From positions 2,790,001-2,854,000 of the forward strand of contig NZ_CP072611.1 in the NCBI RefSeq assembly GCF_017815515.1: 64,000 nucleotides of DNA. The letters are read 5' to 3'. The stretch comes from Aureimonas populi. GTDB taxonomy: Bacteria; Pseudomonadota; Alphaproteobacteria; Rhizobiales; Rhizobiaceae. Shown here piece after piece: positions 21,882 through 30,580 of this stretch. Every line of letters begins with the position of its first letter. Within the stretch, counting starts at the first letter, position 1. A program made the translations under genes and the position numbers. The notes below the pieces were generated by a model. That model saw nothing but the letters and a program-made list of their open reading frames with translations. It ran no database searches and was not told the DNA's origin.

Positions 21882-23206
21882 TGGACGGCATGCTCAACTC
21901 GAAACGCCGCCTCCGTTGTGCCGTCTACACCCGGAAGTCGAGCGAGGAAGGGCTCGACATGGAATTCAACAGCCTCGATGCCCAGCGCGAATCCTGCGAG
22001 GCCTATGTGGCCAGCCAGAGGTCGGAAGGCTGGGCCACGATCCGGGAGCGATATGACGACGGCGGCTTCTCCGGCGGCACCCTCGACCGCCCGGGGCTGA
22101 AACGGCTGCTCGCCGACATCGAGGACGGACTTGTCGACGTCGTGGTCGTCTACAAGATCGACCGGCTCTCGCGCTCGCTGATGGATTTCTCGAAGTTGGT
22201 CGAGGTGTTCGACCGGAACGAAGTGACGTTCGTGAGCGTCACCCAGTCATTCAACACCACCACGTCCATGGGGCGGCTCACGCTGAACATCCTGCTCAGC
22301 TTCGCCCAGTTCGAGCGCGAGGTGATCGGCGAGCGGATCCGCGACAAGGTGGCCGCGTCCCGGAAGCGCGGGATCTGGATGGGCGGCTACGTGCCGTTCG
22401 GCTACGATGTTCAGGATCGCAAGCTGGTGGTCAACGCGGCCGAGGCTGCCGCAGTGCGCCGCATCTTCGAACGCTTCGTCGAACTCGGCTCGGCGACGAC
22501 GCTGGCCCGTGAACTGCGTGCGCAGGGGTTCCGAAACAAGCAGGGGACGCTGGTCGACAAGGGCTATCTCTACCGTTTGCTGAATAACCGCGTCTATCGA
22601 GGTGAAGCCGTCCACAAAGGGAAGGCATATCCCGGCGAGCATGAAGCCATCATCGACGCCGAGCTCTGGAACCACGTCCACGCCATTTTGCAGGAGAGCC
22701 CGCGCAAGCGCGCGAACAACAGCCGGATGCAGATGCCCGCACTGCTCAAGGGCCTGATCTTCAGCGAAACCGGCGCAGCCATGACGCCGACGGCCACGCG
22801 CAAGGGAGCCAAGCTCTACCGCTACTATGTTTCAATGGATGTGATCCGGAACCGCGAGGATAGCGAATCCGATGTGCCGTCGCGGCTTCCGGCAGGCATG
22901 GTCGAGGACGCAGTGGTGACGGAAGTCCGCCGTATCGTGCAGACGCCCGAGGTGGTGACGAAGGTTCTCGACGCCTTGCGGCAGGGCGGCCCGCAGGTTC
23001 GAGAAGCCGAGGCCATCGCTGCGTTGAACGATTTCGACGCGCTCTGGAACCAGCTTTTTCCTGCGGAACAGGCGCGGATCATCCAGTTGCTCGTCCGGCG
23101 CGTCATCGTGACCGCTGACGGGCTTGCGGTCGATGTTCGGGCCGAGGGAATCGGTGGGGTCATCCGCGAGATGCTCGCACCCGCTCGTATGGAGGCTGCT
23201 GAATGA
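21881..23206 (+). CDS. Large serine recombinase (resolvase/invertase N-domain with recombinase domain)
   Basis: This is the probable integrase of the element. The catalytic N-domain shows AVYTRKSSEEGLDMEFNSL with the nucleophilic Ser near residue 20, VYKIDRLSRSLMDF (about 96-109) and SFAQFEREVIGERIRDK (about 140-156). The recombinase domain follows (GYDVQDRKLVVNAAEAAAVR, then DKGYLYRLLNNRVYRGEAVH). The usual Cys-rich zinc ribbon is replaced by a Cys-free GLIFSETGAAMTPTATRKGA segment, a feature of this subfamily. At 441 residues it is shorter than phiC31-type integrases. It sits in a four-gene overlapping operon near the right edge of the prophage. Confidence 0.92.
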   Translation: MDGMLNSKRRLRCAVYTRKSSEEGLDMEFNSLDAQRESCEAYVASQRSEGWATIRERYDDGGFSGGTLDRPGLKRLLADIEDGLVDVVVVYKIDRLSRSLMDFSKLVEVFDRNEVTFVSVTQSFNTTTSMGRLTLNILLSFAQFEREVIGERIRDKVAASRKRGIWMGGYVPFGYDVQDRKLVVNAAEAAAVRRIFERFVELGSATTLARELRAQGFRNKQGTLVDKGYLYRLLNNRVYRGEAVHKGKAYPGEHEAIIDAELWNHVHAILQESPRKRANNSRMQMPALLKGLIFSETGAAMTPTATRKGAKLYRYYVSMDVIRNREDSESDVPSRLPAGMVEDAVVTEVRRIVQTPEVVTKVLDALRQGGPQVREAEAIAALNDFDALWNQLFPAEQARIIQLLVRRVIVTADGLAVDVRAEGIGGVIREMLAPARMEAAE

Positions 23207-23586
23207 CACAGGCCAGTGACACGATCAGGGTGCTGATCCCGCTGAAGGTGCGAAAGAAGAACGGGCGGCCGAAGCTCCTGCCACCGGTGGATTATCGTCC
23301 GAGCGAAGACCGCGCTCCCGATCCTCACGTCCTGCGCGCCATCGGCCGGGCGTGGAGCTGGCGCCGCCGCATGGAAGCCGGAGAGTTCGCCACCGTCCAT
23401 GATCTCGCCAAGGCTGTCGGTCTGGCAGAGCGGCATGTCAGTCGCCAGTTGCGATTGGCCTATCTGTCGCCCACCGTCCTCAAACGCCTGACCTGCGGCC
23501 GGGAGTCTCCGGCGGTCAGCCTCATGTCCCTCGTGGAAGCAACTGCCGCACCGTGGCCGGAGCAGGCCAAGCAGGTGTTCGGCTGA
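23203..23586 (+). CDS. Recombinase-associated helix-turn-helix protein
   Basis: The 127-residue protein has a basic start (VRKKNGRPKLLPPVDYRPSE) and a clear HTH at about 65-85 (TVHDLAKAVGLAERHVSRQL), followed by RLAYLSPTVLKRLTCG, a layout like the DNA-reading part of KorB/ParB proteins. It overlaps the recombinase stop by four bases and is the last gene of the module. It may be the recombination directionality factor or a regulator of the recombinase. This companion gene recurs with the same recombinase type in other alphaproteobacteria, from recollection. Confidence 0.75.
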   Translation: MTQASDTIRVLIPLKVRKKNGRPKLLPPVDYRPSEDRAPDPHVLRAIGRAWSWRRRMEAGEFATVHDLAKAVGLAERHVSRQLRLAYLSPTVLKRLTCGRESPAVSLMSLVEATAAPWPEQAKQVFG

Positions 23587-23589
23587 TCG

Positions 23590-24426
23590 TCAGTGAAAGC
23601 TCGCCTGAAACGTCGTCGCGGTCAGAGCGACATGGGCATCGAGTGGCGGGTGGAGTTCGAACGCCTTCGGCTCGCGCGAGAAGTTCCAGAGCCGGAACAG
23701 ACGCCATTCCGAGCGCCGCTCCTCGGCCACGGCCAGTTCGTTGCGGGTGATCAGGAACGGTGTGCGCTCCCATCCATTCGTGGTCTTCACCTCGATCAGG
23801 CGCGACCGCCCATCCGGCGCGAAGCTCTCGATATCATAACCTGCGCCGTCACCATCCTCTTGCGACACCCAGCGTACCTTCCGCGCCAGATCCTCGCGGC
23901 CCACGGCCTGAAGCGAAGCCCGCTCATGCGCCAGCACACGTTCCTCGCCCGCGCGACCGAGAGCGCGGTTGCGCTCGTCCCGGCCCGCGACATCGAATTT
24001 GCGGGCGATGTGCAGCATCTGCTCGAGCTCTTGCGGCGGTGGCTGGTTGGACAGCGTGGGCGGTGGGCCGATCCAGAGCTGCGCGGCCTCCTGTAGGCCG
24101 GTGGCCGGACGTGTGCCGGGCATCCGACCGAGCCAGTCGGGATGGAGCGCGAGCCAGCGCGCCACCGCATCGACCAGCGTCATCTGGAAATTGAACGCTG
24201 GCTTGTAGCCGAGGATCCAGTCCTCGCCGAGCCCCTTCAGCACCGCACTGATGTTCTGGTGCTTGAACTCGACCGATCCTTCCGAACGATCGTTGAGCAG
24301 CGGCAGGAGCGTCCGGCGATGCTCCGTCTTGCTGTAACGGCGCCCGGCGATGTCATCGGCCAGCATCGCGAAGTAATCCGCGACGATCAGGTCGTTCTCT
24401 TCATCCGTCCAAGGCCCGTTTGACAT
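23590..24426 (-). CDS. DUF3883 domain protein, PD-(D/E)XK nuclease-like
   Basis: The N-terminal half (MSNGPWTDEENDLIVADYFA..., LLPLLNDRSEGSVEFKHQNI) resembles an HTH-containing recognition module seen in HNH and restriction-type proteins. The C-terminal half is DUF3883: GRAGEERVLAHERASL (about 155-170), then EDGDGAGYDIESF (about 190-202) and RSRLIEVKTTNGW (about 208-220), giving the E...D...ExK nuclease pattern. It is convergent with the recombinase module, three bases apart, and is the outermost gene of the element. It is probably a solitary restriction-like defence gene carried as cargo; no methyltransferase partner is adjacent. Confidence 0.8.
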   Translation of the reverse strand: MSNGPWTDEENDLIVADYFAMLADDIAGRRYSKTEHRRTLLPLLNDRSEGSVEFKHQNISAVLKGLGEDWILGYKPAFNFQMTLVDAVARWLALHPDWLGRMPGTRPATGLQEAAQLWIGPPPTLSNQPPPQELEQMLHIARKFDVAGRDERNRALGRAGEERVLAHERASLQAVGREDLARKVRWVSQEDGDGAGYDIESFAPDGRSRLIEVKTTNGWERTPFLITRNELAVAEERRSEWRLFRLWNFSREPKAFELHPPLDAHVALTATTFQASFH

Positions 24427-24754
24427 TGCGCCAGGCTAGAGGGGAGAAGTCCTTTTGTCATCAGAGACTTCCGATGCGCAGCCAACGGTCTGCCCGTCTG
24501 AACGCGCACATCCGCGCATCGAGCCGCAGAGCTTCGCCGCCCCCGAGTGTCTCCGCGCGTCAGCCTGGCGCTCATGTCCGCGACAACGTGTAAGCGTGAG
24601 TGCTTGCTCAATTGACTGAAAACCCGCCGAATTTCGATACCGCCCTTATTTTCCGGCAGGGCGCTCGAAAAGAGACGCTGACCGTTCAGAGACCAATATC
24701 AGCCGTAACGCCGGTCTCCGCAGGGCGGACCCAACCGCCAACCCCCTTTGAGAT
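24427..24754. other. Intergenic junction region between prophage and tRNA-Ser
   Basis: No gene is supported. An open frame (24600-24878) ends inside the tRNA and encodes the well-known tRNA-derived artefact peptide. The attachment site is expected here or in the tRNA, but no repeat could be matched because the other end of the element is not in the window. Confidence 0.45.
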
Positions 24755-24782
24755 AAAAAGAAAAAAGCCCCACATCGGGGCC
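24755..24782 (-). terminator. Rho-independent terminator of tRNA-Ser
   Basis: On the minus strand GCCCC-GATGT-GGGGC is followed by TTTTTT-CTTTTT, a strong U tract. It lies 26 bases past the tRNA 3' end. Confidence 0.85.
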
Positions 24783-24807
24783 TCGGGGCAGGTTCGCAAC
24801 TTGAAAG

Positions 24808-24897
24808 TGGCGGAAGGGGTGGGATTCGAACCCACGGTACGGTTGCCCGCACGGCGGTTTTCAAGACCGCTGCCTTAAACCACTCGGCCACCCTTCC
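24808..24897 (-). tRNA. tRNA-Ser (UGA anticodon)
   Basis: The minus strand folds as a class II tRNA: acceptor GGAAGGG with CCCTTCC, D arm, anticodon loop CTTGAAA (anticodon TGA, reads UCA-type codons), a long variable arm (CGTGCGGGCAACCGTACC) and T loop GGTTCGAATCC, then discriminator G and encoded CCA. It is 90 bases with CCA. It marks the chromosomal side of the prophage boundary. Confidence 0.97.
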
Positions 24898-25168
24898 TAG
24901 ACTTGCTTTCGTTCGCTTTCTCGGGTTCTCTAGCCGGCTACCGCCGCTTCTGCTACCGAATTGCCGCCGAACGGCTTCGGCTTTACCGCCGCGTGGATTG
25001 CTGCGTCAACCGGTTGCGCGGCGTTCGCTCCATGCCGGTATGATGCGCGGGTGGACAACGGCGGTTTCCTGCAGGTCGAATACGATGCTGTCGCGTGTAT
25101 GCGGCGCTACTCCGACGGGTCGGTTCGCTGAGATTTCGGAGTGAGGGGCGTCCGCCTGCCTTCCTCCT

Positions 25169-25615
25169 TCAGCGGCTTTCGAATGGTGGCTCCCAGCCCG
25201 GGGGCGCGAGCTCGAAAGAAGAGAAGAGGAAACCTGGTGCTACGACGCAACTGACGAGCGTGAAATCGCCTTCGCTCTCCGCTGCCTGCCATACATTCGC
25301 AGGCACTACCGCCTGTGGCTGTTCGCCTAGAACAAGGTCGGGACCTAGGCGAATTATGCGGAAGGTTTCGCCTTCGTCCCACAGCGACAAGCTGAGCGGT
25401 GCGCCTGCGTGGTAGAGCCAGATTTCCGACGCGTCGCCCACTCGGTGCCAATGCGAGCGCTCGCCACGTTTCAGAAGAAAATAGATCGCTGTCGAATGCC
25501 CGCGCGCTCCGCCGCCTTCGTCCCTGAAGGTCTCCACATACCAGCCGCCTTCCGGGTGCCGGGTCATGCTGAGCTGCTTGATGATGGCGTCCGCCATCAG
25601 GTCGTTCAGAGGCAT
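25169..25615 (-). CDS. Cupin_5 (DUF985) family protein
   Basis: The 148-residue protein is a single-domain cupin: LSMTRHPEGGWYVETFRDEG near the start, ARGHSTAIYFLLKRGERSHW (about 37-56) and EIWLYHAGAPLSLSLWD (about 64-80), ending SCVVAPGFLFSSFELAPPGW. These are the DUF985/cupin_5 signatures, a metal-binding beta barrel family of unknown substrate, often described as epimerase-like. The Met at 25615 matches the normal family start; the frame is open to 25660. It stands alone between tRNA-Ser and a lipid kinase gene. Confidence 0.86.
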   Translation of the reverse strand: MPLNDLMADAIIKQLSMTRHPEGGWYVETFRDEGGGARGHSTAIYFLLKRGERSHWHRVGDASEIWLYHAGAPLSLSLWDEGETFRIIRLGPDLVLGEQPQAVVPANVWQAAESEGDFTLVSCVVAPGFLFSSFELAPPGWEPPFESR

Positions 25616-25892
25616 TCCTGAAATGATGTCCTTGTGCCCGCCCGAAATGCTCCCCCTCACGCATGAACCGCCACCCCGCGGCGGAAGTCAACGCATCCGA
25701 AGGCATTCCAGAATCGATTGCAGTGCCGCGGCCGGCCTCGTTTTACATCCTCGTGCGGGTGGGCGTGTCGATCGGGACCGCCCGTAATTGGCGTCTTCGC
25801 CATCCAAGGCCATTTCTGCGGATCATGCTCGAACGAGCGCAAAAACGACACACCGCCAACGCTAGAAGTCGCGGTCGTCACAGGAAGCGCAC

Positions 25893-26792
25893 ATGATCAA
25901 AGAACCGGGCGGCGAGAAACTGCCGAGACGTGCACTGCTTCTGCTGAACAAGCGGGCGCGCAGCGGAGGGGCGTCCATCGAGGGAGCGCTCGGCGTTCTG
26001 CGTCGAGGCCTGACGCTCATTGAACCGTCAGAAGGCCGTCCCTTCGAGGATTTGATCCGAGAACACCGCAAGAGCGTCGATCTGGTGATTTTGGGGGGCG
26101 GCGACGGGACGCTGAATACGGCTGCCCGCGCGTTGATGGAAACGCGGCTCCCGTTCGGCATCCTCCCGCTTGGAACGGCGAACGATCTCGCCCGCACTCT
26201 TGGGTTGCCGCAAAACATCGAGGCGGTCGCCGAGGTGATCGTGCGGGGGAACAAGCGTGCCATCGATCTGGGCGAGGTCAATGGCCGGCTGTATTTCAAC
26301 GTGGCGAGTATCGGGTTCTCGGCGTCGCTGGCCAAGAATCTCACCGCGGAAGCCAAGAAGCGATGGGGCAAGCTGGGGTACGGGATTGCGGCCTTCAACC
26401 TCTTGCGGCAAAGCCAGCCCTTCACGGTCCAGATTGAGCATGACGGGCGTATGGAGACGGTGCGTACGGTTCAAATATCGGTGGGCAATGGCAGATATTA
26501 CGGTGGCGGCATGGCTGTGGAGCAGTCGGCCGCGCCCGACGACGGAGCACTTGACGTCTATAGCCTGGAGATCGATCACTGGTGGGAGTTGCTGGCGCTC
26601 GCGCCGGCACTGCGGCGGGGCACGCAGGGCAACTCGCGCAAAGTGAGAACGTTTCGAACAGCCGAATTGAAAGTCCAGACACGCCGGCCGCACGATGTGA
26701 ATACGGACGGGGACATCTCAACGACGACCCCGGCTCACTTCCGTATCCATCGCCGTGCGGTCGATGTGTTCGTGCCGGGGGCGCCGTCGTAA
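25893..26792 (+). CDS. Diacylglycerol kinase family lipid kinase
   Basis: This 299-residue protein belongs to the YegS/DgkB/BmrU lipid kinase family, which phosphorylates lipid or sphingoid substrates with ATP. Visible are RRALLLLNKRARSGG (about 12-26), the nucleotide-binding VDLVILGGGDGTLNTAAR (about 62-79) with GGGDGT, and LPFGILPLGTANDLARTLG (about 85-103). The C-terminal beta-sandwich holds ISVGNGRYYGGGMAV and DGDISTTTPAHFRI. It is monocistronic. Substrate cannot be told from sequence. Confidence 0.9.
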   Translation: MIKEPGGEKLPRRALLLLNKRARSGGASIEGALGVLRRGLTLIEPSEGRPFEDLIREHRKSVDLVILGGGDGTLNTAARALMETRLPFGILPLGTANDLARTLGLPQNIEAVAEVIVRGNKRAIDLGEVNGRLYFNVASIGFSASLAKNLTAEAKKRWGKLGYGIAAFNLLRQSQPFTVQIEHDGRMETVRTVQISVGNGRYYGGGMAVEQSAAPDDGALDVYSLEIDHWWELLALAPALRRGTQGNSRKVRTFRTAELKVQTRRPHDVNTDGDISTTTPAHFRIHRRAVDVFVPGAPS

Positions 26793-26858
26793 CCCTGCGG
26801 CCGCCAATACCGCGAGGGATGCGCCTGCGGCGAAGCGCCGCTAAGCGCGACAGGAGTG

Positions 26859-26889
26859 GAGGATACGACTATTCCCGCATATCCTCTTT
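26859..26889 (+). terminator. Weak hairpin between convergent lipid kinase and lysozyme-like genes
   Basis: GAGGATA and TATCCTC pair across a 14-base loop and are followed by TTT. It may end the rightward lipid kinase transcript. Confidence 0.4.
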
Positions 26890-26946
26890 CGAAATAGCCG
26901 GCGGGTAACGGGGTCTCTCGCTACCCTCGTGCCTCCCTCGCCGCCA

Positions 26947-27519
26947 TCAGCATCGCTTCAACTGCGTCTCGTAGCGGGCCGCCATATCGGCTGCCCTGCG
27001 GGCGCCCCTCCGAGCTGTGGGGTCGCTTTTCCAGTTGCCCCGGGCATAGCCCGATGGGCCGGCATAGTAGGCCAGATACAAGTTGTACGCGTCGTTGCGG
27101 GCGATGCCGTTCCTGCGGTGGTTCTGGTGGTGGTACCAGCCGATGAAGTGGATCGCATCCGAAAAGTTGGTTCTGCGCGCGAACGAACGGCCCGTTCGCC
27201 TCTGGTAGTCGTCCCACGTCCTGTCAAGCGCCTGTGCGTAGCCGTAGGCCGTCGATTGCCGCTTCCAGGGAATGACGCCCAGCAGCTTCCGGCGGGGAGG
27301 GCGAGCCCGCGCCTCGAAGTTCGACTCGGCTTGAATCGTCGCCATCAGAACCGAGACGGGTATGCCGAATTCGGTGGATGTTCTTTCGGCATCCCTGCGC
27401 CAGTTCGTCAGGAAGCCGCTCTGCTGCTCGAAGATCGCGCACGAATTGTCCGTGTTCTTCGGTGCAGAGGCGCAGCCTGAGAGCAGCAGGAGGGCAAGGA
27501 CCATCGCAACGCGCATCAT
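26947..27519 (-). CDS. Lytic-transglycosylase-like lipoprotein
   Basis: The 190-residue product starts with a lipoprotein signal (MMRVAMVLALLLLSGCASAP, lipobox LSGC, Cys at about 16). The mature part has an SLT-like catalytic core: EFGIPVSVLMATIQAESNFE with the catalytic Glu (about 49-68), STAYGYAQALDRTWDDYQR (about 86-104) and NLYLAYYAGPSGYARGNW. This is the lysozyme-like fold that cleaves peptidoglycan glycan strands with anhydromuramic acid formation. It should sit on the inner face of the outer membrane. It is a stand-alone gene with a C-terminal basic tail. Confidence 0.87.
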   Translation of the reverse strand: MMRVAMVLALLLLSGCASAPKNTDNSCAIFEQQSGFLTNWRRDAERTSTEFGIPVSVLMATIQAESNFEARARPPRRKLLGVIPWKRQSTAYGYAQALDRTWDDYQRRTGRSFARRTNFSDAIHFIGWYHHQNHRRNGIARNDAYNLYLAYYAGPSGYARGNWKSDPTARRGARRAADMAARYETQLKRC

Positions 27520-27663
27520 GTCTCCTCCGGTTGGAGGAAAGGCTATGCGGCCAAGCTTAATGAGGTGTTAGGGACGCGATTGAGAGGAGGGCTGACGCGT
27601 GAGGCGCGCCTCTGAAAATGTAAGTGGGGCGCTTTGCGTGGGCGGCGGGTATGACGGGCAGGA

Positions 27664-27690
27664 CAAAGCGGGCACCCATGGGGCGCCCGC
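27664..27690 (-). terminator. Terminator of the zinc alcohol dehydrogenase gene
   Basis: On the minus strand GCGGGCGCCC and GGGTGCCCGC form a 10-bp stem (one G-U pair) with a CAT loop, followed by TTTG. It lies about 20 bases past the stop codon. Confidence 0.5.
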
Positions 27691-27708
27691 TCATCTGTTT
27701 TGGAGTGC

Positions 27709-28887
27709 TCAGCCGTTCGGGTTCATCACCACCTTGATGCACCCGTCCTGCTTGTCGCGGAATGTCTTGTAGAGATCGGGACCTTCCTCAAGGCCTGCCC
27801 GGTGGGTGATCACGAAGGATGGATCGATCTCGCCGGAGACAACCTTCTCCAGAAGGGGCTGAAGATAGCGATGGGTGTGCGTCTGGCCCGTTCGCACGGT
27901 AAGCCCCTTGTTCATCAAGGCCCCGAAGGGCACCTTGTCGAGGAAGCCGATATAGACGCCGGGCACCGAGAGCGTGCCTCCCTTGCGGCAGCACATGATG
28001 GCCTCGCGCAGGACGTGGGCGCGATCCGTGCCGAGGAACATGGCTGCCTTCGCCTTGTCGAGAACCGAGTCGACCGAGCCGCCCGCATGGGCTTCGGCAC
28101 CCACCGCGTCGATGCATCGGTCGGGGCCGCGTCCCTTCGTCATCTCCTGCAACTGGTCGAAGACCTTCACCTCGTCGAAATTGATGATTTCCGCGCGGCC
28201 GTGCGTGCGGGCCATCTCCAGCCGCTCGGGCACGTTGTCGATGGCGATGACGCGGCCCGCGCCGAACATCCACGCGCTTTGGATCGCGAACTGGCCAACC
28301 GGTCCGCAGCCCCAGATCGCTACCGTGTCGCCCGGTTCGATCTCGGCGTTCTCTGCCGCCATGTAGCCGGTGGGAAAGATATCGGAGAGAAAGAGCGCCT
28401 GTTCGTTTGGGATTGCGTCGGGCACCTTCAAATGACCGACATCGGCGAACGGGACGCGGAGATACTCGGCCTGACCGCCCGCATATCCCCCGAGCATATG
28501 AGAGTATCCGAACAGGCCCGAGGGCGAGTGCCCCATGGCCTCGGCCGCCAGCTTCGCGTTGGGGTTGGACCTGTCACACAGGGAGAAAAGCTGCTTTTGG
28601 CAGAAGAAACATTCGCCGCAGGCGATGTTGAAGGGTATGACGATGCGGTCTCCCACCTTCAGGTTGGAAACCTCGGAGCCGACCTCGACCACCTCGCCCA
28701 TGGTCTCGTGGCCCATGATATCGCCCGATTCCATCGTCGGCATGTAGCCGTCATAGGGATGCAGGTCCGATCCGCATATGGCGCAGGCCGTCACCTTGAT
28801 GATCGCGTCCCGCGGTCCCTCGAGCTTGGGATCGGGAACCGTATCGCAACGGATATCGCCTTTTCCGTGCCAGCAAAGCGCTTTCAT
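27709..28887 (-). CDS. Zinc-dependent alcohol dehydrogenase (formaldehyde dehydrogenase-like, glutathione-independent type)
   Basis: The 392-residue enzyme has both zinc sites: catalytic ligands in [14 protein letters not shown] and [14 protein letters not shown], and the structural Cys cluster [15 protein letters not shown] (about 95-109). The Rossmann segment [20 protein letters not shown] (about 188-207) binds NAD(P). The extended middle ([20 protein letters not shown]) and length mark the FDH-like subgroup of medium-chain dehydrogenases. The start at 28887 ([10 protein letters not shown]) is the family start; the longer frame is spurious. Likely role is oxidation of short alcohols or aldehydes; substrate is not determinable here. 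Confidence 0.9.
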   Translation of the reverse strand: MKALCWHGKGDIRCDTVPDPKLEGPRDAIIKVTACAICGSDLHPYDGYMPTMESGDIMGHETMGEVVEVGSEVSNLKVGDRIVIPFNIACGECFFCQKQLFSLCDRSNPNAKLAAEAMGHSPSGLFGYSHMLGGYAGGQAEYLRVPFADVGHLKVPDAIPNEQALFLSDIFPTGYMAAENAEIEPGDTVAIWGCGPVGQFAIQSAWMFGAGRVIAIDNVPERLEMARTHGRAEIINFDEVKVFDQLQEMTKGRGPDRCIDAVGAEAHAGGSVDSVLDKAKAAMFLGTDRAHVLREAIMCCRKGGTLSVPGVYIGFLDKVPFGALMNKGLTVRTGQTHTHRYLQPLLEKVVSGEIDPSFVITHRAGLEEGPDLYKTFRDKQDGCIKVVMNPNG

Positions 28888-29025
28888 GGGGGTCTCCAGA
28901 CTTCGGGATTTCCGGCGTTGCGGCCATCGCCGCAACGCTCTCATCCAGCCAACGCTGCGCGGAGAATCCGTGTTCCCTGGCCCGGCTCCCCACATGTTTC
29001 GCCGTGACCGGAGTTGGCCTGCAAG

Positions 29026-29193
29026 TCAGCCGGAGACGGCGTCCTGGTCATCGTCGGCCGGGTCCGGCAGGCTGCCGGCGCCCGGCGTCTTTTCGTTGTC
29101 GGTCAAATCCGGCTTGGCATGGGGGCCGGCGGGCGGCGTTTTGTCAGGCCGCTCGTCTTCGGGTTTCGTATCGTCGTTCGGGCGTTCGCTCAT
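29026..29193 (-). CDS. Small acidic Pro-rich protein (55 aa)
   Basis: The product MSERPNDDTKPEDERPDKTP, followed by PAGPHAKPDLTDNEKTPGAG and SLPDPADDDQDAVSG, is hydrophilic and disordered-looking. I have seen such short proteins with PPAGPHA and TPGAGxLPD motifs across Hyphomicrobiales genomes without any assigned role. A good AAGGAG site precedes the start by ten bases. It is divergent from rlpA. It may be a stress-related disordered protein; that is a guess from composition. Confidence 0.6.
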   Translation of the reverse strand: MSERPNDDTKPEDERPDKTPPAGPHAKPDLTDNEKTPGAGSLPDPADDDQDAVSG

Positions 29194-29361
29194 CGCGCTT
29201 GGCTCCTTCTGTCCTGATGGGGAGCTAGTCGGCATCCCATGGAAGGCGAGGGGAGGGCCCGGTTGATTTTGCCCGTAACCTGCTGGTAACGTTTTTTGGA
29301 GAGGGATGAAGTTGGGATGGCTCCTTCCGGGAGTGCATGGAATTTGCGAGGGGACGACCTG

Positions 29362-30498
29362 ATGGCAGGAATAGCCGGTTCGCCGCGCCGCGTGGGCGGT
29401 GTCGCTGCGATCGCATGTGCTGCGACTCTCTTGGCCGGCTGCCAGTCGAGTTCCTCCACCCATGACGGCGGCGAAGTCGCGCCACTGGATGAATCGCCTA
29501 TCTTCTCCTCGTCCGAATATGGGGTCCCCGCCAGCCCGCGCGTAACCAACCTGAAGCGCGTTCCCAAAGGGGGAGGGCGTGAGCAGGTGGGCAAGCCCTA
29601 CCAGGTTCGCGGAAAATGGTATTACCCCAAGGAAGAGCCGGGCTATGTGCGCACCGGCAAGGCTTCCTGGTACGGCTCCAATTTCCACGGGCGCCTTACG
29701 GCGAACGGCGAAGTCTATGACATGTACCACCTGTCGGCCGCGCATCCGACCTTTCCGTTGCCCTCCTATGCCCGCGTGACCAACAAGGCGAACGGCCATT
29801 CGGTGATGGTGCGCGTTAACGATCGCGGCCCGTACGCCCACGGGCGGGTCGTGGATCTGTCCCAGCGCGCGGCGGAGGTGCTCGAGTTCAAGAATGCGGG
29901 CATAGCGGACGTCAAGGTCGAGTATATCGGCCGCGCGCCTCTGGAGGGGGACGACAGCTCGGTTCTGATGGCTTCGTTCCGGCCGGGCGGAGCGCGCCCG
30001 ATCGACGACGGATTGCCCAGCGGCGTCATGATCGCATCACGCCAGGCGCCGGCTTCGGATACGCAAAGCCTTGCATCCTTCAACGGCGCGACGCCGCTTC
30101 CGCGCGTGCGGGACACCAGTGCCGCCGGCGCCATCGAAACAGGCCTCGCAGTGCCGGCCTCCGTCGCTCCGCCATCCGCGGTGCCCATGCCGACCCTGCG
30201 CGACTTCGCCCTTTCCTATGCGACGCAGGGCCGAATGGAATCGGGGGCGTTTCGGGCGCTTGCGCAGCTCACGGCCGGCGAGGCCCGCCTTGAGCGCATC
30301 GAGATCGGCACGGTCGATGACGTCGCATTGCTGCTTCGTATTCAGGATGTCGCATCGGGACGTGGCCAGTTGATGGAAGAGGCCGGGGAGGGCGGTGCCT
30401 CCCTGTCGCTCGCGCTGAACGGAGGGCAGAACGCCGATGCGGTGTTAACGGCCCTCTGGCAGGCCGGCGCCTCGGACGCCTTCGTGCTTCGCGACTGA
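29362..30498 (+). CDS. rlpA: RlpA-like septal ring lytic transglycosylase lipoprotein
   Basis: RlpA cleaves glycan strands lacking stem peptides at the division septum. The 378-residue product has a lipoprotein signal with lipobox LLAGC (Cys near 29) and then the double-psi beta-barrel: YVRTGKASWYGSNFHGRLTA, NGEVYDMYHLSAAHPTFPLP and VMVRVNDRGPYAHGRVVDLS, carrying the catalytic Asp and the conserved SWYG and NDRGP blocks. The C-terminal 60 residues (IGTVDDVALLLRIQDV..., AGASDAFVLRD) resemble a divergent SPOR-like domain. The start at 29362 (MAGIAGSPRRVGG) is preferred; the frame is open to 29296. It is upstream of the dacC-like gene, a usual pairing. Confidence 0.92.
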   Translation: MAGIAGSPRRVGGVAAIACAATLLAGCQSSSSTHDGGEVAPLDESPIFSSSEYGVPASPRVTNLKRVPKGGGREQVGKPYQVRGKWYYPKEEPGYVRTGKASWYGSNFHGRLTANGEVYDMYHLSAAHPTFPLPSYARVTNKANGHSVMVRVNDRGPYAHGRVVDLSQRAAEVLEFKNAGIADVKVEYIGRAPLEGDDSSVLMASFRPGGARPIDDGLPSGVMIASRQAPASDTQSLASFNGATPLPRVRDTSAAGAIETGLAVPASVAPPSAVPMPTLRDFALSYATQGRMESGAFRALAQLTAGEARLERIEIGTVDDVALLLRIQDVASGRGQLMEEAGEGGASLSLALNGGQNADAVLTALWQAGASDAFVLRD

Positions 30499-30580
30499 AG
30501 GCCGGCCCGGCAGAGCACGCGACGATCTGGTAAGGTCTGGCGCGGGGCAGGCCCGATACCGGAGACAAGGTGCCGCGACG

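Larger units (their letters stand above)
1..24426. mobile_element. Integrated prophage-like element (right portion; left end outside window)
   Basis: Packaging genes (portal, gpW, TerL, TerS), two methyltransferases, a replication/recombination operon, an XRE repressor with an ImmA/IrrE protease, and a serine recombinase module lie together without any housekeeping gene. The recombinase module and a DUF3883 gene are at the right edge, next to a tRNA-Ser gene where ordinary chromosomal genes begin. The left edge is not in the window. Most genes overlap by 1-4 bases, as expected for phage operons. A gene transfer agent is unlikely because methyltransferases, replication genes and an integrase-type recombinase are present. 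The exact right junction is not resolved; no direct repeat could be matched because only one end is visible. Confidence 0.88.

Noticed and set aside
1..24426. Gene transfer agent cluster
   Set aside because: A recombinase, methyltransferases, primase-helicase and XRE/ImmA control are features of a true prophage, not of a GTA.
24600..24891. Open frames on both strands covering tRNA-Ser
   Set aside because: They translate the tRNA itself, giving the familiar artefact peptides GVGFEPTVRLPARRF and MAEWFKAAVLKTAV.
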